Positions 16,196 to 26,057 of a stretch of 28,421 nt of DNA are shown here, one piece after another. The notes beneath the pieces are model-generated. The model saw only the letters and a program-made list of their open reading frames with translations, was not told where the DNA came from and did not search any database. This DNA is from Dinochytrium kinnereticum. Taxonomy: Eukaryota > Chytridiomycota > Chytridiomycetes > Chytridiales > Chytridiaceae. The position numbers were made by a program, and so were the translations under genes. How positions within the stretch are numbered: position 1 is the first letter of the stretch; every line of letters starts with the position of its first letter. The DNA is taken from NCBI GenBank assembly GCA_027604005.1, contig JADGJT010000307.1, positions 1 to 28,421 of the forward strand. The letters are read 5' to 3'.

Positions 16196-18334
16196 CTACT
16201 TCTTGCAGGTGAGATTAATAACGCCTCCTCCGTTCTCAAGAGCCTCCACAGTGCCAGACAAGTCCATGTTCCCTTTATCCACAATGTGTTGGTACCTGGC
16301 AGATAAAAAGAAGGTAAGTACGCGCTCGAAGGTTGCAGTCACAGTCGATGCTTACGATTTGACACGGTAGGTGGTTCCTGCATAAGCGCCGCCCATCTCC
16401 GCAAGTTTCTCCGACCGTCTCTGCAAGTACTCCTGCAACCATTTCTGCTCATCCCCTCCCTTTGCAGGAGGCGGGGCCTGAACCTTCTGCACAATTGACT
16501 GCATCCCGCTGAGCCCAAGCTGAATGGCGCTATCGAAAAGCTGACCAACGGAGGCAGCCTTCTTGAGCCCAAGAGACTGTACCGTTTCCTTGTTTGGCTT
16601 GAGGTAAAGATCTCCCTCCACCTTTTTCTGTGCTTTCCCAAAACGCTCCTTGTCAGTGTCGGCAGCGTTTTTCCAAGAATCACAAAAGTTTTCAAGGCCA
16701 TCTGTGACTCCTCCTCCGGTAACCCCCTGGCTACCAGCTGCTCTCGCCCTTTGGAGGGAGCCTTCAAAAGACGTGAACTTATCTCCGCCCAAGGCCTTGT
16801 ACTCTTCCACCACCTTCAAGGCTGATCCGGAAGATGTGGTAAATTGGACAAAGCCAGCGGAGATCCCTTGGCCGTCGTTATTGTTGTGGCATGCGCCAAA
16901 ATCGGGACTGTGGGGAAAAAAATATAGTGAGAAAAAAAAAAAGACATGATGGTGATAAAGAGTGGACTGGGAAGGAAAGGAAGGAGATTATTCGGAGATG
17001 AAAAACACGACTTACGTTTGAGAGCTCGTCTCATACGTGGAAGTGAGCTGAATGATGATATCATACTGACAATCGCTCAGATTCTGTTCTGCAAGCGTTG
17101 GGTCGGCAGATAATCCACCACCACCGCCACCTCCACCCGCATCTGGCGAGGAAGGAGCTCCTCTAGCGGGGCCAGACTCACCAGGTGTGGCCAGCTGATC
17201 AGGAGAAAAGAGAGCATCGGGGATGGGCATGATATTCGGGGTCGCACCGACGAGACTCGGAAACATGAACGCCGTAAGCCTCAGGGATCCTCCGCAGGTT
17301 TGGTTCGTGTCAGCCTTGCATGCCATGTCGCATTCGGCCATTGGCACGGTGACCTGTGGTATCTCCACCGAAGGAGTCGGACCGCCCCAGCAATCCTATT
17401 AAAACGAAAGAAACCGTTGAAAAACTTGATGCAAAAGGTCAACTCCACTCTTACTCACACCACCATATTCAAGACCAAAGTAGGTCAAGTTCTGCTTGCT
17501 TGCCAACGTAGCGCAAGACAAATATGTGCTGTTCCCAGATGTGTCCGCATGCGCCGCGTCAAGTCGGTGCTTAAAGAGCCGAGTCTCCTTTGACGGCTCC
17601 TTCACACATCCCAGAGGGTTCGCCAATGGGAGCGGCGGAGGCTTTTTAGGTGCTGCAGCTCCTGCAGCGGCCGCTGGTAAACCAGACGCCGGTGCTCCGG
17701 CAGCGACGCCTGGCAAACCCGACGCCGGTGCTCCGGCAGCGACGCCTGGCAAACCCGACGCAGGTGTTCCTGCAGCGACACCAGGAGCTGCAAGAGGGTT
17801 GACTGCCGATGCAGCAGCGGCTGGCACCCCCACGGCCGGAGTTCCTGAAGCGACACCCGCGGATGGGACGGGGTCCACGATCGGGGCCTCTCCTGCTGAG
17901 GGAACCTGTCCGGCTGGGGTAAGCCCGGTTGCTCCTTGAACTGTCCCAACCTGCTGGGGTCGGCGGTGGGAAGGGCGACTTTTCCTTCCTGACTTATTCG
18001 AAACCTCAAGAGGTTTTCCCTTCGTGGTGGTGAACGTCTCTTCCTGTTGATTCTCGGTCTGATGTCCAGCGACAGATTTCGAATGCGACTTTTGGTGGCG
18101 ATCGCTCCGAGAGGATCCATACTTGTGCTGGACGGGTGCATCCAGCACGAGAGCCTGGTTAGCGCTGGGCGAGTGTCCAACAAGAGCTGCCTGTTGATTG
18201 TTGGTCCCATACAGAAGCGACACCAGATCCTCTCCCGCAGACGCTCCTCGTCCACCGCGAGGCGTCGGGCTGGCCGTGACGGACGCCAGCGAGACGCATA
18301 GGACGGCGAGGCCTCTGATGGTCATCATTGGCAT
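16196..18334 (-). CDS. Secreted WSC-domain / GH46 chitosanase fusion
   Basis: Hydrolyses chitosan outside the cell (GH46), with a WSC domain that probably binds wall glycans. Four exons (17459-18334, 17016-17395, 16356-16907, 16196-16295) give 635 residues. A signal peptide (MTIRGLAVLCVSLASVTAS) is followed by a Ser/Lys/Gln-rich region, an Ala-Gly-Pro linker with 12-residue repeats, and a WSC domain from LGCVKEP, through FGLEYGG/DCWGG at the intron, to CDMACKADTNQTCGG. A Pro/Gly linker leads to the GH46 core: QLTSTYETSS (catalytic Glu414), NNNDGQGISAGFVQFTTSSG (catalytic Asp430), ALKVVEEY, RFGKAQKKVEGDLY, QLFDSAIQLG and KGGDEQKWLQEYL. The catalytic roles are assigned from the Streptomyces GH46 pattern (SAENSS, GDGRGYTGG). 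The first exon joins the WSC domain at the same point as in the neighbouring 12-WSC gene. Start: ATG immediately before the signal peptide. Confidence 0.88.
17679..17782 (-). repeat. 36-bp tandem repeat (about 3 copies) coding a GVAAGAPASGLP linker
   Basis: Nearly identical 36-bp units encode 12 residues each in the linker before the WSC domain of the chitosanase. The first two copies are almost identical and the third has diverged. Confidence 0.85.
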
Positions 18335-19535
18335 CTTCGTTGATGGTTTGCCGTAACTCCAAGGCTGCTGCTGCTTTAACGCGGCGTCGCTAGACACAAA
18401 ACTTTGACCGAGACACGGTCGATTGGGGAATTTGTCGCGAATTGCGCCCGAGTGCGACTTGCTCTGGTTGACAGAAAACCTTCCGATGCAGCTGCCGCCT
18501 TCACCTTCACCTGCTGCTTTCGTTCGACGTGGCAAGCGTCCTTCCGGCTGAGACAGACGCTTGCGCGGCCTTGACAGAATGATAAGTGTTAGGCCTTGAC
18601 GCCCCACCACCACCATGTGTCCAGTCGATGACACCAAGGTGTGAGGAGGTTCTTTGGGCAATGCAGGCAACACCGCTGCACTGTGGGGTGCTGCTGATAC
18701 GACCGCCCGCACCTTATGTGTTGGGCCGCAAGGAGGCGATGAAAGGTTTGGTATTCCAATTAAACCTGGATTTTATTCAGCATCTGAGTGGTGTCAGAAT
18801 GGCGCTCTGTTCAGGCCACAAAAAGAGAATGCCGGCCGATGACTTTATGGGCAAGGCTGCCATGCCAACACCTTCAAGTTGCACGCTTGGTCAGAAACCA
18901 TAGGCAGTCAGTCCATCGATGGAACAGTGAGTGCTTTATTGATGATAGACATAACTGCTGGGTAGCCTGTTCTGCGGCATTTTCACTTTTCTTTTTTTTT
19001 TCTTACGCCTATGGCCGAGACCGCCGGTGCTGAGGATTATTGCCGTCGTCGCTCTAAAAAAACTTGATTCGTGAAAGTGATGATATATGTATCTGATGTT
19101 ACCCTCCGTCCTTTGATGCTAATTGCTACCTGACGGTCTTTTGCTTCTTGACTGCAGATAGCCAATTGAATGGCAGTTTATGTGGAAAAGAAGCTCAGAG
19201 AAAGCGTTGAAAGTAACATCTGTACTTGGACTCACCCGATGAATTGAATGAAAAGAGGCACTTAAAGCAAGCCTGTGGTTTCCGCGAACAACTTTGCATG
19301 GAAGACTTATTCATTACTCTTTCACGCGTTATTCCACTAAACCTCATTTGAATAGCTGGGTCAACGCGTTTTGCTGAACTCGATTGATTGTAATATATTA
19401 TATTTTATTGAAGAAGAACGCTCTGTACAAAGAAAACCATAATGCACGTATTTAAAAAAGCAGGACTCTAACATAAGGGTATCATTAACACCCATGCTCT
19501 AATGCACTGAAAAAAACCACAAACAAGAAGGCGCC
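18335..19535. other. Intergenic region between chitosanase and 12-WSC genes
   Basis: 1.2 kb holding the chitosanase promoter and the 3' end of the 12-WSC gene. No clear gene. A plus-strand stretch at 18640-18916 looks somewhat protein-like in one frame but has an in-frame TGA near 18841. The stretch 18960-19530 is AT-rich with nothing recognised apart from a polyadenylation signal on the minus strand. Confidence 0.5.
19404..19409 (-). terminator. Candidate AATAAA polyadenylation signal for the 12-WSC gene
   Basis: TTTATT on the plus strand reads AATAAA on the minus strand, about 130 bp after the 12-WSC stop, within AT-rich sequence. Confidence 0.5.
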
Positions 19536-22500
19536 TTAAGCCTTCGACGATGCGGATTGCCCCGCAACTGGCGCGGCGGGCGCTGCAGGTTTCGCAGGAG
19601 GTTGTGCTACAGGTTGTGCAGCTGGCTGCGCGGCGGGTTGTGCTGCAGGTTGTGCTGCTGGCTGCGCGGCGGTCTTTGCTGCAGGTTGTGCTGCTGGCTG
19701 CGCGGCGGTCTTTGCTGGAGGTTGAGCTGCTGGCTGCGCGGCGGGCTGTGCTTCGGATTTCGGGGGAGGTTGAGCCACGGGTTGTGGGGCGGGTTGAGCT
19801 ACAAGCTTTTGCTGTTCGGCCGGTATCGCCTTGGGTGGCTCTTTTGCTGGAGAAGGCAGTGAAGGCGGGACCGGAGCTGGCGCTGGGTCTTTTGCGGGGG
19901 TGCCGGTGGGCGCCACTCCCCCCATGCTTGGGATAGCGTAGGCCATGAGTCTCCATTGCCCACCGCAGTTCTCATTTGAGTTGGCACGGCAAGGCATGTT
20001 GCATTCCTCCTTTACAGCGAATTGCTTGGTGACGTCCACAGAGAAGCTGTTCTCGCCATAGCATTGCTGGGTAGGTGAAGAAGAAGAAGACGAAGAAACA
20101 TGTCAGTACGATGAGTGTAAAGTTGTGGAGGCAGCTTACCCCACCACTGCCGAGGCCAAAGAACTTGAAGCCTGAATCGGCAGCGCGCTGACCGCAATCT
20201 CTTGTGTTGTCGCTTCCACCTCCCAACTTTCTTCCGAGCAGCCTCTTATTATCGGCGTTGGGGAACGGCTCCCTTAGACACCCAATCTGTTTAAAGTCTT
20301 CAGATGGTGATCCCTTTGGTATCTTCATATTCTTTGACAAAGCCGTGATCGCAAATGCCCTCAGCCTCCACACCATACCGCAGTCTTGATTAGGATCGGC
20401 ACGACAGTCCATTGTGCAATCATCTTCCTTGGCGAAGTGTTCCTCGACGTCGTCAGGGAAGTCGTTATCCGCCCAACATTCCTTAAATTGAAAACATTAG
20501 GCCAATTGGTAAAAAGTACAATAGGATAACGGATGAAAAGCATGCTCTCCAAAAAAAAAAAAAAAAACCAAACAAACCAACTTACCCCTCCATTCTCCAA
20601 TCCAAAGAATGCATAGTTTTTCTTCAAAGCGAGTTCGTAGCAAGTTGATGCCACCATATTATCCCCAATCTTATTCTCGAGCATTCGGTCCGCATGTCGG
20701 TTCGGGAAAGGCTCGCGAAGGCATCCGACGTATTTGAAAGCGTCTCCTGCCGGTTTGGAAGGTGCCGGGTTCGGCTTGGCAGGGGAACCGGGTTTGGGAA
20801 TTGGTGCACCCTTCCCTTTAACGGCGAAAGTGTCGAGTCGCCAAGGCCCTCCGCAGGTTTGTTTGGGATTCTTTTCGCAAGGCATCTGGCAGTCTGTGGC
20901 GGATGCGAAGAGTTCTTCAACTCCTTTAGGCAGATCGTTGCCGGCGAAACATTGCTAAGTAGATTGATCGGTAAGAACGAATGGACGGATGAAACAAGAA
21001 AGAAAGGAAAAAAACAACATCTGAAAATTGAAGAACGATAAGAACATACCTTTCCAACTTCCACGCCAAAGTATCTGAAACCTTTAGCAGCAGCGGCATC
21101 CCCACAAGACTCCATATCAAAGTCAGTGCCAAAGAAAGTTTTGAGAACCCTTGGGTCCCACTGGTCAACTAGACAGCCGATAGGGTCAAACTTTTCCTTG
21201 AACGTGGGCTTGCTTTTGGGTGGAGCGGGCTTTGGATTGGGAGCTCCTTTGCCTCGAACTGCAAAAGTATCAATTCTCCACGGACCTCCACATGTTTGTT
21301 TTGGATTCTTATCACAAGGCTGTTCGCACTCTTTATCGGGTGCGAACAGGTCTTCAACGTCCTTGGGTAGATCGTTTCCGGCGAAGCATTGCTGTAGTAG
21401 ACAAGATGGTAAGAAACACAGAACATTGTAAACAGAAGACAAAAAAGAGAACATACCTTCCCATCTTCTACTCCAAAGTACCGGAAGCCTTTTGCAGTCG
21501 CGGCCTCCCCACAAGAATCCATATCATGTCCGATCCCGAGGAACGTCTTCAAAACCCTTGGGTCCGACTGGTCTACAAGACAACCGATGGATTCAAACTG
21601 TTCATCGAAAGTTGGTTTAGGATCGTCAGAGGGCTCTCCCTTGGGGATCTTTCCGCCGAACTTTGGGAAAGCATATGCCATTAAACGGTCTTCACTACCG
21701 CAATTGTCATCCTTGTTTTCGCGGCAAGGCATGTCGCAATCGTCTGGGAAAGCGAACTGCTTCGTAACGTCATCGTCAAAGTCCTTATCGGCCCAGCATT
21801 CCTGCGATAAAAAAAATATGAGTGACCCACGCATAGAAGAAAAAAAAGATAACTTACACCACCGTTCTCCAAACCAAAGTAGGCGAGCCCAGCCTCCTCG
21901 GCCAACTCAGCGCAAGAATCAGTGTCTTCATTATCACCAAGCTTCTTTGACAGAAGTTTGTCCTTTGGTGAATGTGGGAAGGGCTCCCTAAGACATCCTA
22001 TGACTTTGTACTCGTCCTTCTTTCCATGATCCGCAAGAGGTGTGGCACCCAGCTTTCGTATTCCGTAAACGTCCATACGCCAGGCTGAACCGCAACTCTG
22101 CTCACGATTGGCCACGCAGTCCATGTCGCATTCGGAATCAGTGGTGACGAGGGGATTAGGGTCAGAGTTGAAGCTCTTTGCAGTCCAGCATTCCTGGAAG
22201 CATCTGTTAGACAAACAAGGATCAGAGAAAGACAAATGCTTACCCCTCCAAACTGAAGTCCAAAGTAAGGGAAACCATTGCTTGTTGCAACTGCCGTGCA
22301 AGATTCTATGGTGGCTGGGTATTGCAGGTAATTGGGAAGCAGTCGTAAACTGAAGTCTTCCTTTGGTTCTCGAAGGCATCCATAAGAAATAAGGGGGGAC
22401 TCTGGCTTAGCGTCATCTTTTGGGGTTCCTTTAGGGATTCGCGCCCCAGTTCCTCCGATCGCATAGGCGGATAAACGCCAGGCACCGCCGCATATCTGCG

Positions 22501-25371
22501 ACCTGTCCTTAGTACAGGGCATATTGCACTCCTTCTCGTATGCAAACAGGTTCTCAATATCGTCGGGCAAGTCGTTATCGGCAAGACAGTGCTTTAAGAC
22601 GAAGAGAAGAAAAAAAAAAAGAAGTTAGTTTTCCAAAACAAAAAGAGGATAGTCAAGAAAAGGTGAGGACTTGGGAACCTACCCCAGTGGCTTCAAGGCC
22701 GTAATACTTAAAGCCCATTGATTCAGCTATCTTTGAGCAAGATTCCTTATCCATATTGCTATGCGCAAGATGGTGCTGAAGCACTCGATTTTCCTCGGCG
22801 TGAGGAAGAGGCTCCTTCAAGCAGCCAATATATATATCTTCTTGAGGGGTGCCTTTAGGGATTACTGCTCCTTTTCCACCGATCGCATAAGCGCTTAAAC
22901 GCCAGGCGCCGCCACATATCTGCGACTTGTCTTTGGTACAGGGCATGTTGCAGTCCTTTTCAGGCGCAAATTGGTCCTCAATGTCGTCGGGAAGTTCGTT
23001 ATCGGCAAGACAGTGCTTCGAACAGTAACGGAAAGAAATTGGGAATGTTAGTTTTACATATAATACGAGGTAGGTGTAGTATAAGTTAAAGGTTTAGGAA
23101 CATACCCCAGTGGCTTCAAGACCGTAGTACTTAAATCCCTTTGATTCAGCCAGCTCTGAACAAGATTCCTTCTCCATGTTACTATACGCAAGATGGTGTT
23201 TAAGCACTCGATTGTTCTCTGCATGTGGTAGAGGCTCCTTCAAACAACCAATATAGATATCCTCCTGGTCCTCCGAAGGGTCATCTTTAGAAGTGCCTTT
23301 AGGAATCACCGCTCCCTTTCCACCGATCGCATAAGCGGCTAGCCGCCAGAAGCCTCCGCACATTTGAGACTTGTCCTTGTTACATGGCATGTTGCAGTCT
23401 TTTTCAAATCCAAACTGGTCTTCGATATCTTCGGGGAATTCGTTGTCGGCAAAGCATTGCTTTAAGCATGAAAGGGAAGGAATTAACATGACATTAGCAT
23501 TTACTTACATCAGAAGGGTAGATTTGAGCAAGTATGATTTGAAACGTACCCCTCCATATTCAACACCATAGTACTTGAATCCCTTTGATTCAGCAAGCTC
23601 TGAGCAAGAGTCCTTATCCATGTTATCGGCAATGTGATTTTCAAGTAAACGATGATCCTGAGCGTGAGGGAGGGGCTCTCTCAAACAGCCAATATAAGTA
23701 TCTTCGTCATCCTCTGCAGGTGGCTTTATCCCTAACGGCTGTGCACCCAGCTTCTTGATGCCATAGACGTTCAAGCGAAAGCCTGCACCACACATCTGAT
23801 TGGGGTTAGTAGCGCAAGGCATGTTGCATTCGCTTTCTGAGGTGATAAGGGGGACAGGGTCAGAGTTGAACTTTGGCGCTGCCCAGCATTCCTATTAAGC
23901 GGCTTAGTTAGAAGGAGCATGTTTCATGATGGAATGTAACGGAGAAAGGTTGATGCTCTTTCTTACCGATCCATATTGCAATCCAAAGTAGGGAAAATTG
24001 TTACTAGCGGCAGCCTGGGTGCAAGATTCGATGGTCGCAGGATTCTGGATGTAGCTGGGGAGGAGCCGAATAGAGTAATCCTCCAAAGGCTCCCTCATAC
24101 ATCCGTAATAGATGAGAGGAGATTCTGCCTTTGGCGGCTCAGCCGGGGCTGGAGTTTGTGGGTCATCGGCAGGCGTACCTTTCGGAATCTCAAGACCATG
24201 ACCAGAAATAACATAGGCAGCCAATCGCCAAAATCCGCCGCATGTGTCCGAGTTATCCTTAGTACATGGCATTTGACAGTCCTTCTCAAAACCAAACTGG
24301 CTCTCAATGTCGTCTGGAAGTTCTTCGTCGGCAAAACATTGCTAAGGTAGTAATGGTAAAAAACAAGAAGAAAAAGGTTACTGTGGGTTAAAAGAAGTCA
24401 AAGTTATCTTTTTTTTTTTTGAAGACTTACTCCTCCATTTTCAAGACCAAAATATTCATATCCTTTAGAGGCAGCTAAGAGAGCGCAAGACTCTGTATCG
24501 TGATTATCACCGAGAAAATGCTCAAGCACTCGGTGGTCTTCGGCGTGAGGCAAAGGCTCCCGAAGACATCCAATGTATTCGTAGTCGTCAGCCGGTGGGC
24601 CAGAGGGAAGCTTTGGTGGGATGCCGAGACTGGGAATGGCATACGTTTGGAGTCGCCAAAAACCACCGCAGTTTTGCTCCTTGTCAGCTCCGCATGGGTA
24701 GTCGCATTGATCGGGATGCGCAAAGTGCAGTGAAGCGTCGTATGCGAAGTCAGTGGCGGCCCAGCACTCCTGTGAAAGAGCAATTAATGTGAATGTCAAA
24801 ATATGACCGAGAACGATTCAGGCAAAAGGATATAACCTACCCCTCCATACTCCACGCCAAAGTATCGAATCTTCTTGTTCCTTGCAGCCCTGGCACACCT
24901 CTCAAACGTTAAACCATCCGCGAGCTTTGACGGAAGGAGCCTTTTGGAGTGGGAGTTTGGCCAAGGTTCTCGCAAGCATCCGATGGGTCTGACTTTGAAC
25001 GTCTTATTCCAATCTTTTACATGAATGTCGGAGCCTTTCTTTCGTCTGCCAGAATCAACCAGCGCATTCTTTCCTGCATTTGAGGCGTCGTAATCGAAAA
25101 TCAGGTTGGGCGATCTCCTTTGCAGCATCGCCGTCCCCACGTCTGGCAAAGCCGTATCGTCCTCATGCACATTCACAAGGATATCCTGGAATCTCCTGTC
25201 CGCCGTGCCGTGCGAGAGCAGATCCCATGGTAAAGCTGATGCATTGACAGAGCCAGCAGGAAGAGGTGTTGGCGGCCGTTGCGACGTAGCTGCAGTAGTT
25301 GAGGCGCCCAGCATGCACAGCATCAGCACCTTCCCCCAGCGGACGCCGACGGCGGTATCGGAGCGCTCCAT
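19536..25371 (-). CDS. Secreted protein with twelve tandem WSC domains
   Basis: Thirteen exons, all joined at phase 0, give 1628 residues: 24841-25371, 24431-24769, 23967-24341, 23550-23891, 23106-23459, 22683-23015, 22244-22591, 21858-22193, 21457-21801, 21050-21391, 20586-20954, 20140-20481 and 19536-20066. WSC domains are Cys-rich modules thought to bind wall polysaccharides. A signal peptide (VLMLCMLGASTTAAT) is followed by about 100 residues of linker. Each domain has six Cys in the pattern GCLREP...C...A...YFGLENGG / ECWA...C...PC...CGG.WRL.AY. Each internal exon holds the second half of one domain and the first half of the next. The last exon ends in a long Ala/Gln/Pro/Lys tail with no hydrophobic end, so I see neither a membrane anchor nor a GPI signal. 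That differs from yeast Wsc1 sensors and fits a wall-bound or released multivalent glycan binder. Start: ATG just before the signal peptide. Confidence 0.9.
19539..19812 (-). repeat. Ala/Gln/Pro-rich coding repeat at the 12-WSC C-terminus
   Basis: Imperfect repeats encode AQPAAQPAAK and AQPAAQPPAK units. At the DNA level, units with GTTGTGCTGCTGGCTGCGCG cores recur. This is probably a wall-spanning or spacer region and prone to length change. Confidence 0.85.
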
Positions 25372-26057
25372 TCGACGATAACTCTTCTGTTCGGTGAACT
25401 GTGAGGTTCTGCGCAGATGCCTTTTACCGTCTTTTGGGTGGGTTTCATTATCCAACCCAGCCAGAGACACTGGGTCCAAAAAGGCAGTTTTGACCTTCCA
25501 ACTCGGGCGGTCCTGACAATTCCTCAGGGCACAGGTATGACCCTGTGCGAGAGACACGCGCTGTGGAGGAAGGAAAACATCGCAGGAGGCAGCAGGGCCC
25601 CGCCGTGTCTCTCTCTGCAGGCCGTGGATGAGGGCCAGAGGGACGGCGACGCAGGGGAAAGGTGCGTTGTTGGCGGAGTGGAGCCGCCCCCCCTTCTTCA
25701 ACGGATTGCCCTACTTCAACCTTCAACTTCAACGGCTGCTACGCATCCATGTGCCGTTGGGCATACGGACGAGCCACAGGCACCGCAGGTTCCTTGCTTG
25801 GGGCGAGGTGTTGACTCCGAAGCTGCACACAACCGTCCGTCGTGTGCTGCAACAATACAAACAGTAGCCACCAAGAACCGGCGGTTTTGGTTGAGAGACC
25901 AGACCTTTAAGACCGTAAGCACGTCATACAGACCAAGCCACCTGAATATTCGGAACAGTTTAAGTGCGATTTATTATGGTTTTGCTAGTTATTATTCTGC
26001 AGGTTTTGACGGTTGTTTTTTTGTACAGGTGAAGATGGGCAAGGTTCAGGCAGAGCT
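25372..26057. other. Intergenic region upstream of the 12-WSC gene
   Basis: 686 bp between the 12-WSC start and the stop of the vWFD gene, both minus strand. A long plus-strand open frame crosses it, but its sequence is not protein-like and it ends as the antisense of the vWFD gene. No clear TATA box in the minus orientation. A minor CTTCAAC-type repeat lies near 25714-25735. Confidence 0.5.
25970..25975 (-). terminator. Candidate AATAAA polyadenylation signal for the vWFD gene
   Basis: TTTATT on the plus strand reads AATAAA on the minus strand, 83 bp after the vWFD stop codon. Confidence 0.5.

Noticed and set aside
19468..19956. Minus-strand frame with Ser/Thr/Arg repeats and plus-strand frame with Leu/Arg repeats at the 12-WSC tail
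   Set aside because: Alternative-frame readings of the Ala/Gln/Pro coding repeat; the WSC frame continues without interruption into the tail.
19536..25371. Regularly spaced repeats at about 430-bp intervals, considered as a satellite or CRISPR-like array
   Set aside because: The repeats are diverged protein-coding WSC exons with constant splice sites, not identical DNA repeats with spacers.
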